The notes under the pieces: model-generated | The model's input: only the letters and a program-made list of their open reading frames with translations | What the model was told of the DNA's origin: nothing | Database searches by the model: none | Program-made: the position numbers and the translations under genes | Shown: piece after piece, positions 19,901-30,700 of the stretch | How the letters are laid out: each line of letters starts with the position of its first letter | Numbering within the stretch: position 1 is the first letter of the stretch | Assembly (NCBI RefSeq): GCF_022376295.1 | Contig: NZ_CP060140.1 | Span: forward strand, 934,356-998,355 | Direction: 5' to 3' | Length of the DNA stretch: 64,000 bases | Origin: Nodularia sphaerocarpa UHCC 0038 | Lineage (GTDB): Bacteria; Cyanobacteriota; Cyanobacteriia; Cyanobacteriales; Nostocaceae

Positions 19901-21422
19901 GTGCTGCTTCTTCTGTGGTTTGACACAACACCATCCGGCGATATGCAAAATGTTGTCGTCCTATTTGCAAAGTATAAGCAATATCTGCAAGGTTTAATTG
20001 TGGATGCTTTTGTAAATGTGTAGCCAGATTAATTTTTGCTTGCTCAAGTGCTTTTTCACTTTTAGCTGATAAACATAACAGATGATAATTAATTTTGACT
20101 TTTGACTTTTGACTTTTGACTTGTATTGGTGCTTCTTCTAGAATTACATGGGCGTTTGTACCACCAATACCAAAGGAACTTACACCAGCGCATCGGGGGG
20201 TTTTGTCGGTTTCCCAATCAACTAAATTGGTGTTGACATAAAAGGGTGTTTGAGAAAAATCTATTTGGGAATTTGGTTGTTTAAAATGTAAACTTGGGGG
20301 AATTTGTTTGTGTTTAAGTGCTAATACAGTTTTAATTAAACTAGCAATTCCCGCAGCTGCATCTAAATGTCCAATATTGGGTTTTACTGATGATATGGCA
20401 CAAAACCCGGTTCTCTTTGTTCCCTCACGAAAGGCTTGAGTTAAAGCCGCAATTTCAATGGGATCACCTAATGCTGTTCCTGTTCCGTGGGTTTCAATAT
20501 AACTAATATCTGTTGGTTCAACTTCAGCTACTGCTTGAGCGGTACGAATGACTGCTGCTTGAGTATCAATTCTTGGTGCTGTGTAGCTAACTTTAAAACC
20601 ACCATCATTATTAATTGCTGAACCTTTAATTACAGCATGAATATAGTCGCCATCATCAATAGCTTCTTGTAGCCGTTTCAAAACAACGATACCCAAACCA
20701 CTACCAGCAATTGTTCCTTGAGCATCAGCATCAAAGGCTCGACAATGGCCATCGGGTGAATAAATTCCTCCTTCTTGGTATAAGTAACCTGTGGTTTTTG
20801 CTAAGGATACACCCCCAGCCAATGCTATATCGCATTCACCACTTAACAAGTTTTGACAGGCTACATGAACTGCTACTAAGGATGTAGAACAAGCTGTTTG
20901 AATATCTAAACTTGGTCCGCGTAAGTTTAATTTATAAGAAACTCTGGTGGTGAGAAAATCTTTATCGTTGGAAAGAAATAATTGATAACGACTAACTTGA
21001 TTTTGAATTTCTGGGTTTGATACTAAGTTGAATAAATAGCTATTCATTCCTGCACCGGCATAAACTCCGATGGCTCCAGGGTAGTTTTCAGAATTGTATC
21101 CAGCGTCTTCTAAGGCTGACCAAGCACATTCTAAAAATAATCGCTGCTGTGGGTCGATGATTTCGGCTTCTCTGGGATTAAATCCAAAGAAGTCCGCATC
21201 AAAATATTCAATGTTATCTATTATGGCTTGTCTTTTTATATAATTGGGATGTTTTAATAGTTCAGGATCTACGCCGTTTTTTAGGATGTGTTCGTCGGTT
21301 AAGTCGCTGATTGATTCTACTTTGTTGCGGAGGTTTTGCCAATATTTTTCTAGGTTGTTAGCACCGGGGAATTTCCCGTTCATGCCGATTATTGCTATTT
21401 CTAATCCTGTGGGTTTTTTCAT
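16926..21422 (-). CDS. Type I PKS module: KS-AT(malonyl)-KR-ACP
   Basis: A 1498-residue polyketide synthase module. KS: active-site Cys in DIQTACSTSL near 176, HGTGTALGDP and NIGHLDAAAG. AT: FPGQGSQY, GHSIGEY near 611, and HAFHS near 711, which points to malonyl-CoA rather than methylmalonyl-CoA. KR: Lys in RTKVQG, Ser in LQSSLSS near 1251, Tyr and Asn in AAYAGANA near 1267. The nucleotide-binding loop reads LGDLTTGLG near 1126 instead of TGGxGGLG, so reductase activity is not certain. ACP: LGGHSLLAI near 1428. No DH, ER or methyltransferase was seen. It should extend the Gly-bound chain by one C2 unit, giving a beta-keto or 4-amino-3-hydroxybutyrate-like unit, before the Ala module. Repeat-like inserts occur in the KS-AT linker (20094-20122) and before the ACP (17451-17526). 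Confidence 0.95.
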   Translation of the reverse strand: MKKPTGLEIAIIGMNGKFPGANNLEKYWQNLRNKVESISDLTDEHILKNGVDPELLKHPNYIKRQAIIDNIEYFDADFFGFNPREAEIIDPQQRLFLECAWSALEDAGYNSENYPGAIGVYAGAGMNSYLFNLVSNPEIQNQVSRYQLFLSNDKDFLTTRVSYKLNLRGPSLDIQTACSTSLVAVHVACQNLLSGECDIALAGGVSLAKTTGYLYQEGGIYSPDGHCRAFDADAQGTIAGSGLGIVVLKRLQEAIDDGDYIHAVIKGSAINNDGGFKVSYTAPRIDTQAAVIRTAQAVAEVEPTDISYIETHGTGTALGDPIEIAALTQAFREGTKRTGFCAISSVKPNIGHLDAAAGIASLIKTVLALKHKQIPPSLHFKQPNSQIDFSQTPFYVNTNLVDWETDKTPRCAGVSSFGIGGTNAHVILEEAPIQVKSQKSKVKINYHLLCLSAKSEKALEQAKINLATHLQKHPQLNLADIAYTLQIGRQHFAYRRMVLCQTTEEAAQILEKETKYTHTNSEKSSSIAFMFPGQGSQYVNMAKELYDTETVFREQIDHCCELLKHDLYSQIYSQESEQLNQTSIAQPALFVIEYALAQLWISWGIQPQAMIGHSIGEYVAATLAGVFSLSDALELVTLRGRLMQQCPTGGMLSVGMSAAKLQPLLTNNLVIAAYNAPNLCVVSGTEAEIIQLEHNLNQQEISCRKLQTSHAFHSPLMEEIITPFIAAFQRITLQSPKIPFISNITGTWITPEQATDPHYWGNHLRQPVQFATGIKELLTEPDLILLEVGAGRTLSTLAKQQTNTHKILSSLRHAQDTQSDVEFLLQTLGKLWLAGVSIDWENFYTHEQRQRLPLPTYPFQRQRYWIDLKAGEQKFTQSPLLTPQFYMSSWERSLPQTQVDIAEKRLSWLVLADNHGISTEIINTLQAAGQDVIIVNRGEEYDQPAYRTFTINPQRSEDFSELWSDLELRELIPHQILYLWDLTDNVETIFTQQQIISFLYLAQAISSQSIEQTITLTVVTRDGQLLLGNENIQPMKAALCGMGKVIYQEIPQVVCRCIDIALSSKSSESKQIAQQLITECLSNNIDSVIAYRGNYRWNQIFKPLLIDDSTSKISLREGGTYVILGDLTTGLGKVFVDFLMKISARLVVLSDVIPETLTQTLDHAGIDYLNLNVDITEQPELENAITLAEEKFGQLNGVFYSTPMSNEHSMTFLPQLTAKHWEYNYRTKVQGLSILAEVLRDKPLDFCVLQSSLSSVLGGLGLAAYAGANAVIDMFAVQQNQNSKFPWISINWDACRSDDTPAQPSRYKGEGDRKPSFLQGEGWGDLAALALTPEEVWKATQHIINLGLPESVVVTKADLYKRLEQWVTKTPIKTKTETDSTHTRPQLTNEYIEPRNEIETAIAQIWQELLGISPIGINDNFFDLGGHSLLAIQAISRLRDRFNIELSMRNLLYETPTIAGIAAFIATQNQNLEQMTALLTEIQTLTPEQVLQQLNTPS
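17451..17526. repeat. R2-type insert between KR and ACP of the PKS
   Basis: CCCTCCCCTTTATAACGGGA and flanking arms, coding PAQPSRYKGEGDRKPS and FLQGEGWG. Confidence 0.75.
20094..20122. repeat. Heptamer repeat in the KS-AT linker
   Basis: Four copies of TTTTGAC in a row, coding QVKSQKSKVKIN. Heptanucleotide tandem repeats are common in cyanobacterial spacers. Confidence 0.75.
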
Positions 21423-21437
21423 ATATTTTTTTTTTAA

Positions 21438-21480
21438 AACGCAAAGGGGCGCGGAGGTTAACGCAAAGGTACGCGGAGGG
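21438..21480. repeat. R1-like repeat between NRPS and PKS genes
   Basis: ACGCAAAGGGGCGCGGAGG then ACGCAAAGGTACGCGGAGG, just upstream of the PKS start codon. Confidence 0.75.
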
Positions 21481-21502
21481 TTTTTTTTGAGGAATGGGAG
21501 GG

Positions 21503-24500
21503 TTAGGTTTTTAGTCTGGTTTGTCTTTGTTGGAGGAGTCTTTGTTTACCGTTTTGTAATTGAGCAATTCTTGATGTTGTTTCTGGGTTGGGTGAGGGGG
21601 TTTTTTGAGTTAAATATTTTGCTAGGGCGTTAATTGTGGGGTGGCGGAATAGGTCTACTAGGGGAATGTTTTGATTGAGTTGGAGGTGTAGTTGTCCTTG
21701 CATTCTAACTATTAATAAGGAGTGTCCTCCTAAGTCGAAGAAGTTATCATGAATACTGAGATTTTCTATGGTTAGTAGTTCTTTCCAAATATTGGCGATG
21801 GTTTGCTCAATTTCGGTCTGCGGTAGCACTAAGGTGTTACTCACGGCTAAACGCAAGTTATTTGCTGTTGGTAATGCTTTGCGGTTAATTTTTCCGTTGG
21901 GTGTTAAAGGTAATTTTTCTAATTCTATAAATGCGGCCGGGATCATATATGTGGGTAGTTTTTCTCCTAAGTAGGAGCGTATTTCTGTGAGGATGATCTC
22001 GGTTTTGGGGACTATGTAGGCTAGTAAGTGAGGTTCTCCAGGTTGTTGTTCTCTGAGTGTGACTACTGCTTGGTTTACTGCGGGATGTTCTGTTAATACT
22101 GCTTCTATTTCTCCTAGTTCAATGCGAAATCCTCTAATTTTGATTTGATGATCTAGTCTACCTAAGTATTCTAGTTTACCATTTTCTAAGTAGCGGACGC
22201 GATCGCCTGTTTTGTAGAGGGTTTTCTCACGCAAAGGCGCAAAGGCGCAAAGGGGAAGAGTTTTAAGAAGAAATCTTTCTGCTGTTAGGTCTGGGCGTTT
22301 CCAATATCCTCTGGCGACTCCTGCACCACTAATATATAATTCTCCTGGTACTCCTATGGGGAGGGGTTGTAAATGCTCGTCGAGGACGTAAAATTGGGTG
22401 TTGGCTATGGGATGACCGATGGTGACTGGTTCATCTATACTGAGTTTTTGGGCGGCTGACCAAATGGTTGTTTCTGTCGGTCCATAAAGATTCCAGACTT
22501 CTTGGGTGCAGGATAATAGTTGTTGGGCTAGGGTGTTATCTAATGCTTCTCCACCACAGAGGATTTTTAAGTCTACTTTTCCACGCCAACCACTGGTTAT
22601 TAGTAACCTCCAAGTGGCGGGTGTGGCTTGCATGACGGTGATTTGATTTTGTTCTATGCAGGTTGCAAGTTGAGTGGGGTCAAGGGTTTGGGGCGCTAAT
22701 ACGATTTGTGCGCCGGCAATTAAGGGGAGAAATAATTCTAAGGCGGCGATGTCAAAGGCGATGGTGGTTATTGCTAATAGTTTATCTGTGGGCGTAATTG
22801 ATAATCGTTGTTTCAGGTCTGTTAAAATGTTGACGAGCGATCGCCCTTCAATCATCACCCCTTTTGGTTTCCCTGTTGACCCTGATGTATAAATTAGATA
22901 TGTTACCTGTTCTGGTGTTACTTTAACTTGTGGGTCAAAGATTGGCTGTTGATTAATATTTTCCTCTACTTGATCCAGGTTGACTGTTGCTAATTCATGT
23001 GTAATTATACTATTTAAATATGTCTGTGTAAGTAATAATGTTAACTGTGCATCTGCCATCATAAAACGCAGACGTTCTGGGGGGAAGGTAGGATCTAGGG
23101 GTACGTAGGCTGCACCAGCTTTGAGGATACCGAGTAAGGCTATAATCAATAATGGCGATGAACGCTCTAAATAAACCCCAATTCTGGCTTCTGGTTTTAC
23201 TCCCATTTGTAATAGAAAATGGGCGATTTGGTTGGATTTTGCGTTTAATTCCGCGTAAGTCAGGGTTTTATCTCCAAATACAACTGCTGTCGCGTCTGGT
23301 GTTTGTGCTGCTTGCTGACTAATGATTTCATGAACGCACTGCTGGGGAATTTCCTGGGTTGTGGCGTTCCAATCAATGAGTATTTGCTGTTGTTGGGTGG
23401 GACTAAGAATTGGTAATGCGGCTAAAGTACAATTTCCCTGTGTCATTCCTAACAACAGTGTTTCTAACTGTTCTAAGATTTGGGTGATAGTGGTATTGTG
23501 ATAGCGATCGCGATCGTATAAAAGTCTTAAAGAAAGCTGAGAATCTACTGTTGCATACAGCGTCAGGGGATAATTAGTTTGTTCTATAGCTTGGATATTA
23601 CGAATCTCCAGAGAATCCAAGGATTGTTTCAGGGCGGGTTCAATGGGATAATTTTCAAACACCACCAAAGTTTCAAACAGTGGTAAAGAGCGTGAAACTT
23701 CACTCCAGCGATGAATATCCACTAAAGAACAATATTCATATTCTCGTATTTCTACTTGCTGGTGCTGTAACTTTTGCAGCGATTTATATAACGACTCTTC
23801 AGGAGATACTAATACCCGGAATGGTAAAGTATTAATAAATAATCCCACCATCGAATCAGCATTAATTAGTGACCCCGGACGACCAGCGCACACAGTAGCA
23901 AATAAAATATCTTTTTCCCCACTATAGCGACTTAATAACAAAGCCCAAGCACCTTGTACAAAGGTATTAATAGTTAATTGTTGTTGTTTCGCTAAAGTGT
24001 CCAATTTTTTACTTAATTCAACTGAAAGCTGAATATTTTGCTCACTATAATGGCTATGTAAATTATCTGGACGAACATCTCTATTTTGCTCAATATTTAG
24101 TCGGGTTGGAGACAGAAAACCCTGTAACTGCTGTTTCCAAAATATCTCAGATTCAGCAAAATCTTGTTGCTGTAACCAAGCGATATAATCTCGATAACGG
24201 CGTGGGTTTGCTAAAACGGGTGTTTGTTCTTGGCTATATGCTTGATAAATAACCAGAAAATCTTTTAAAAGAACTTGTACTGACCAACCATCTAAAAGTA
24301 AATGGTGATAACTCCAGACAAATTGATAAACTGTATTTGTTAACTTGATCAGCGTTATTTGCATCAGGGGTGCTTGAGACAAATTAAAGCCCTGTTCTCG
24401 CTGTTTTTGCAGTAATGATTTTAAAGATTCCTGTTGTTCATTACCAGTAAAATTACACCAGTCAAGATGAGAAATAGAAAATTCTACCTGCTTACCAACT

Positions 24501-24745
24501 ACTTGTAGAGGCTTTTCTAACTTGTCCCAAACAAAAGCTGTCCGTAAAACAGGATAACGATTAATTAAATATTGCCAAGTAGTATCAAAAGCGGGAATAT
24601 TTAAACTACCATGTAACTCATAACTTACCTGTACGACATAAGCACCAGAATCAGGCGCATACAGACTATGAAATAACATACCCTGTTGCAAAGGTGAGAG
24701 GGGATAAATATCTTCTATATTTTGGCGATTTAAGTTAGTATTCAT
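21503..24745 (-). CDS. NRPS, single module: C-A(Gly)-T
   Basis: A 1080-residue module. The N-terminus NIEDIYPLSPLQQGMLFH marks a C domain of the type that follows an E domain, with a COM-like acceptor. The motif HHLLLDGWS is near 147. The A domain (A3 near 618, LYKTGD near 843) reads DILQLGLIWK, so Gly is expected. The carrier protein is GGHSLL near 1008. The C-terminal half of the A domain is nearly identical to A1 of the gene at 1263-9389, including a repeat insert before LYKTGD. The ATG shares one base with the stop of the upstream gene (TAATG), and a strong Shine-Dalgarno sequence (AGGGAGG) lies inside the end of that gene, so translation is probably coupled. It hands the Gly-terminated chain to the PKS gene 80 bp downstream. 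Confidence 0.95.
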   Translation of the reverse strand: MNTNLNRQNIEDIYPLSPLQQGMLFHSLYAPDSGAYVVQVSYELHGSLNIPAFDTTWQYLINRYPVLRTAFVWDKLEKPLQVVGKQVEFSISHLDWCNFTGNEQQESLKSLLQKQREQGFNLSQAPLMQITLIKLTNTVYQFVWSYHHLLLDGWSVQVLLKDFLVIYQAYSQEQTPVLANPRRYRDYIAWLQQQDFAESEIFWKQQLQGFLSPTRLNIEQNRDVRPDNLHSHYSEQNIQLSVELSKKLDTLAKQQQLTINTFVQGAWALLLSRYSGEKDILFATVCAGRPGSLINADSMVGLFINTLPFRVLVSPEESLYKSLQKLQHQQVEIREYEYCSLVDIHRWSEVSRSLPLFETLVVFENYPIEPALKQSLDSLEIRNIQAIEQTNYPLTLYATVDSQLSLRLLYDRDRYHNTTITQILEQLETLLLGMTQGNCTLAALPILSPTQQQQILIDWNATTQEIPQQCVHEIISQQAAQTPDATAVVFGDKTLTYAELNAKSNQIAHFLLQMGVKPEARIGVYLERSSPLLIIALLGILKAGAAYVPLDPTFPPERLRFMMADAQLTLLLTQTYLNSIITHELATVNLDQVEENINQQPIFDPQVKVTPEQVTYLIYTSGSTGKPKGVMIEGRSLVNILTDLKQRLSITPTDKLLAITTIAFDIAALELFLPLIAGAQIVLAPQTLDPTQLATCIEQNQITVMQATPATWRLLITSGWRGKVDLKILCGGEALDNTLAQQLLSCTQEVWNLYGPTETTIWSAAQKLSIDEPVTIGHPIANTQFYVLDEHLQPLPIGVPGELYISGAGVARGYWKRPDLTAERFLLKTLPLCAFAPLREKTLYKTGDRVRYLENGKLEYLGRLDHQIKIRGFRIELGEIEAVLTEHPAVNQAVVTLREQQPGEPHLLAYIVPKTEIILTEIRSYLGEKLPTYMIPAAFIELEKLPLTPNGKINRKALPTANNLRLAVSNTLVLPQTEIEQTIANIWKELLTIENLSIHDNFFDLGGHSLLIVRMQGQLHLQLNQNIPLVDLFRHPTINALAKYLTQKTPSPNPETTSRIAQLQNGKQRLLQQRQTRLKT
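22225..22269. repeat. R1 insert before LYKTGD, Gly A domain
   Basis: TCTCACGCAAAGG(CGCAAAGG)2 with the tail GAAGAGTTTTAAGAA. Apart from one base it matches the intergenic copy at 37603-37647. Codes LKTLPLCAFAPLREKT. Confidence 0.92.
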
Positions 24746-27700
24746 TACACACCCTCCCTTTCAAAACTAATCATCCCCATCACTAAATCTAAAGTATCCT
24801 GATTTAAATTCGCTAACTCAAAATCAGAAGGTGTGTAACCTCCCATGTTAGGTAAACGACAGTGATTAATAATTTCTTTTAATCCATCCTGAAATTTATC
24901 AACTAATTGATAAATAGTTTCTTTATTATACTGACGTTGACTATATATCCACTCAAAGGATAATTTTCCTGCTCGCACAAACCCAATAATTTCTATAGAA
25001 TAACGTCGAATTTGTTGTTTATCTTGATTGCTAATATGCGGTAATGGTAGCCATTTAAATGTTTCATTCGCAAAACCTACATCTAATTGTCCTAAATAGT
25101 TAAAACTAATCTCAGCTTGGGGTAAACTCTGCAACTTCTCTGAAATTTCCCCATTGTGAAGATAGCGCAAAATTCCATAATTAAATCCTTGGTTTGGGAC
25201 TGCGCGTAATTGTTCTTTAATACCCTTAAGCATTTCACCCCAATTATCACTAGACTTTTGTAACAAACAAGGATAAATTGCTGTAAACCATCCCACAGTC
25301 CGAGATATATCTATATCTTCACCCGGAAAATTGCGTCCATAAGTTTCTAAATCAACCAACACCAAATCATTATTTATCCATTTTGATATAGTAGCTGTTA
25401 AAGCAGTTAATAACACATCATTAATTTGTGTATTATAGACCGCCGGAACTTCTGTTAATAACGCCTGAGTATCTTCCGCAGCCAGAGTTACAGTTACAAT
25501 ATCACTATCAGCAACTTTATTACTACCATGAGAATAATCTTTTAATAAAGGTTGAACTTCTTGATATTTACTAGACAACCAGTATTTCAACTCCCGTTGT
25601 AAACCTGGCGAGCAAGCATAATCATGTAATTTTTCAGCCCAATTTAAAAAAGAAATCGTCTTAGCAGGTAAAACAATCCTCTCTCCGGCTAAAACCTGTT
25701 GATATACAGTTTGAAAATCCGCCAACAAAATCCGCCAAGAAACCCCATCAACAACCAAATGATGAATAATAATTAATAACCTAGACACCTCACCCAAATC
25801 AAAATGTACCACCCTCAATAAAGGAGCAAAACTAATATCTAAACTAGCTTGTACTTCAACAATAAGCTCTCCAATAACTCTATCCTGCTGACTCTCAGAC
25901 AAACCCGACAAATCACAACAAACCAGAGGAACATTCCCTAAGTCAGCAATTTCTCCTCCTATCTCTTCCTTTGCGTCTTTGCGCCTTTGCGCGAAACAAT
26001 CCACCCCTCCAAATTGACACCGCAACGTATCATGATGCAGCAATAACTTATTAATAACTTCAACCAAAACTTCCTGTTGTAACTTCTCAGAAGACTCTAA
26101 AAACACCACCTGATTAAAATGATGCTGATTCACCAACTCCTGCTCAAAAAACCAATATTGAATCGGAGTCATTAATACAGCACCAGTAATCATACCCTGT
26201 GGAGGTAGAATTGATTCATTAGGAGTAACAACTGGTGCAAGTTCAGCAATAGTTTGATGTTGAAAAATTTGCTTAGGAGTTAATTGTAGCCCTACCTGAT
26301 TAGCACGACTAATTAACTGAATTGCCAAAATAGAATCGCCACCAAGCGCAAAGAAATTATCATAAATACCCACTTGGGACAAATTCAAAATTGATGACCA
26401 AATTTCCACTAACTTGGCTTCTCTCTCAGTGCGCGCTATAGTTCCTTCTGGAAAACTTGTAATTTCCGGTGCTGGTAAACTTTGTCTATCTACTTTACCA
26501 TTTGCTGTTAGAGGTAAACTTTCTAAACATACAAAAAAGTTAGGAATCAAATAATCAGGAAGACGTTGTTGTAAAAATTCTCGTAGATTATCTGGTGTAC
26601 TATCTAAAGGTATAAAGTAGGCTATGAGTTGTTTTTCACGAGCAATAACCACACATTCTTTTACTGCTGGATGCTGATTTAATACAGCTTCAATCTCGCC
26701 CAACTCAATGCGAAACCCCCGGATTTTTACTTGATTGTCTAATCTACCTAAGTATTCAATATTACCATTAGGAAGGTAACGAGTGCGATCGCCTGTTTTA
26801 TATAAGGGAGTGGGGAGTGGGGAGTGGGGAGTAGGGAAAGGATGCTGAATAAACTTTTCGGCTGTTAAATCTGGTTGATTTAAGTAACCCCGCGCTAGTC
26901 CGTCACCAGCAATATATAACTCGCCGGGAACACCTACGGGTAAAGGGTTGAGGTGCTTATCGAGAATATAAACTTGAGTATTATTGATAGGGCGACCGAT
27001 AGGAACAGTGTTACCCCTCCCCATCCCTCCCCTTAGTAAGGGGAGGGTGTCCGATAGGACGGGTGGGGTAACTGTATAACAACAGGTAAAAGTAGTATTT
27101 TCTGTTGGACCGTAACCGTTAATTACACGACATTCAGGATAAGTTTGCAGCAATTTGTTAATATGAACCGCAGATAAAACATCACCACCAGCTATTAATT
27201 GTTTAACTGATTTCAAACTTTCAAGATGTTCATCTATCATCAGGTGAAATAAGCCGGCGGTTAACCACAAAGTAGTAATTTGGTAAGCTGTAATAGCCTG
27301 TCCTATTTCTGCTAATGTAGGCTGTTGACTAGATAAAATAACTAAGCGACTACCATTTAATAATGCTCCCCAAATTTCAAATGTAGAAGCATCAAAAGCT
27401 ATGGGTGCGGCTTGAAGCAAGGTTTCATCAGCACTTAAATCTATATAATTGCAATCTTTAACGAGTCGCACTACACCACGATGGGGTATACACACGCCTT
27501 TGGGAACTCCCGTAGAACCGGAGGTATACATAATGTAGGCGAGATTTTCTGGTGTGGTTTCGGGGACTGGGTTGGTTGTGGGATATGGCGCTAGATTTGT
27601 TGTATCAAAACAGAAGATGGGTAAATCGGGTAATTGGTGGGGGATGTGCTGTTGTTGCGTGAGTATTACCTGTATTTGAGCATCTTCAATCAGAAATTCT

Positions 27701-30700
27701 AGACGTTCTTGGGGATAAGTTGGATCTAAGGGAACGTAAAAACCACCAGCTTTGAGGATTGCTAAAACACCGATGATAAAATCCAGGGAACGGTAAACGC
27801 AAATTCCTACAGCTACTTCTGGCTTGATTCCTAAAGATGTGAGATGATGTGCAAGTTGATTAGCTTTGGCGTTGAGTTCTGAGTAAGTAATTTTTTGATG
27901 GTGACAAATAACTGCAATATCATCACCAAATTTTGAGACCTGCTGCTCAAATAATTCCTGTATGCAATTAGATATAGGATTTATTGGGGAAGTTCCAAAA
28001 TTGATGATTTGCTGAAGTTCTCCCCCACTCATCAAAGATAAATCAGAGATTTTTTGATTTGCTTCAGAAGTCATCCCTAGCAAAATATTCTGGAAATGTT
28101 CTGTAAAACGGTGAATCGTTGTTTCTGTAAATAAATCACAGTTATATTCCCATTTACCTTGTAAACCTGCGTCTGTTTCCGCAATCATTAAGGTGAGGTC
28201 AAATTTTGCTGTACCGCCATCAATTTCTAACGGACTCCAACGCAAACCAGGAATTTCTATTGGCTGAGTTGGTGCATTTTCTACTACCAGCATAACTTGA
28301 AATAAGGGTGAGTGAGAGAGCGATCGCACTAATTTTAACTCTTCCACTACCTGCTCAAATGGTACATCTTGATGGCTATATGCAGATAACACCATTTCCC
28401 TAACCCGTGGTAATAATTCCGTGACCGTGGGATTATCTTCTAGGGAAATCAACAGCGCGAAAGTATTCACAAAAAAGCCAATTAATCCCTCTGTACCAGG
28501 ATAATGACGATTAGCTACAGGACTACCAATGACGATTTTTTCTTGTTGACTATAGCGATGTAACAGAATACTAAACGCCGAAAACATTACCATAAATAAT
28601 GTAGTGTGCGTTTCCTGTCCGAGTTGTTTAATTTTCTCTGTTAATTCCCCAGATATTGTAAAAATATAACGCTGACCTCGAAATGTTTGAATAGCTGGAC
28701 GCGGATAATCTGTAGGTAATTCTAATAGTTCTGGTGCTGACTCTAATTGTTGTCGCCAATATTCCAGTTGATAGTTAAATTTATCATTTTGCGACCTTTG
28801 CCAAACAGCGAAATCAGCATATTGAATTTTTAATGGTTGTAGAGGAGAAGGTTTTCCTTGAGAAAATGCTTGATATATAGTCGCCATTTCTCCAGCGAAT
28901 ATATTAATTGACCAACCATCAGTAATGATGTGGTGCATGGTCAATAATAAGATGTATTCGTGAGGATTTAAGTATAATAATTTGGCTCGTAAAAGTGGAC
29001 TTTCTTCTAAGTTAAAAGGTTGCTGACTTTCTTCTTTTGCAAGTTGCTGTTGTTGAGATAAAGGAAGAAAACTTAAATCTACAATTGGGATATTTATATC
29101 TATTTCCGGTGCGATTACTGCTACCCCTTGTCCATCAACATTCAGGAAACTGGTACGCAACACTTCATGGCGCTGGATAATTTCTTTAAAAGTTTGTGTC
29201 AGAACATCAACATTTACATCACCACTTAGGCGTAAAGCTGCCGCTACGTTGTAGGATGGGTTTTCAGGTTCAATTTGCACCAGCATCCACAAACGTTGTT
29301 GAGCAAAGGAAAGGGGATATTTACCCCCCTTAATCCCCCCTTGTAAAGGGGGGAGACTAGAAATCGGATTTCCTCCATTTTCCAAGGGGAGACTAGAAAT
29401 CCTGTTCCCTCCCTTTTCCAAGGGGAGGGTGAGGGTGGGGTAATTAAACTCAACAAATCGAGAGGAATTAATTAACGTTGCTAATTCAACAATTGTCGGT
29501 TTTTCAAATATTTGTCGTAAAGAAATATCCACCCCAAATACCTGTTGAATTTGGGAAACCAGACGAATAACTAATAGGGAATGACCACCTAAAGTAAAGA
29601 AATTATCTGTAATTCCCACTGAATTTAAATTCAATATATTCTGCCAAATATTCAGCAGTAATTCCTCTGTGGGTGTGCGTGGTACAATTACCTCTAATGA
29701 TGTGTTGAATTGTGGTTTTGGTAATGCACGACGGTCAACTTTACCGTTAGGAGTTAACGGCAGTGCATCTAAGCTGATAAATTGAGAAGGAATCATGTAA
29801 TCTGGCAGATGTTTTGCCAAAAATTGCCGTAAATCTGCAATTTCTGATATTTGCGAGACAATATAAGCAACTAACCGTTTATCCCCTGTTGTATCTTCTG
29901 TCACAACTACAACAGATGCTTGTACCTCTGGATGTTGGCTGAGTAAAGATTCTATTTCACCTAATTCAATCCGAAATCCCCGGATTTTTACTTGGTTGTC
30001 TATTCTTCCAAAGTATTCGATTGTACCATCTGGGAGGTAGCGCGTGCGATCGCCTGTTTTATATAGGGTATTCTCACGCAGAGGCGCAGAGGCGCAGAGA
30101 GGAGTTTTGAGGATAAATTTTTCTGCTGTTAGTTCGGGGCGATTTAAGTAACCTCTGGCGACTCCCGCACCCGCAATATATAGTTCTCCAGGTACGCCGA
30201 TGGGAACGGGTTGTAAATGCTGGTCAAGGATGTAAAATTGGGTGTTCGCGATGGGATGACCGATGGTAACAGGTTGATTATGGGAAAGTTTTTGTGCTGC
30301 TGACCAAATAGTGGTTTCCGTTGGTCCGTAGAGATTCCAGACCTCTTGACCAGATGATAACAACTGTTGTGCTAGTGACTTATCTAAAGCTTCCCCACCG
30401 CAGAGAATTTTTAAATCTGCTTTACCCATCCAACCATGAGCGATAAGTAAACGCCAAGTAGCCGGGGTAGCTTGCATCACCGTGATTTGCTGCTGTTCGA
30501 TGATAGCTGCTATCTGCGAGGGGTCAACCAAAGCTGTTTGTGGTGTTAAAATAATTCGCGCACCGACAATTAAAGGCAAAAACAACTCCAAAGCGGCAAT
30601 ATCAAATGCAATAGTCGTAATCGCTAACCAATGGTCTGTAGAACAGATTCCTAACTGCTGTTGCAAAGCCTTGATTAGATTAGTGAGCGATCGCTGTTCA

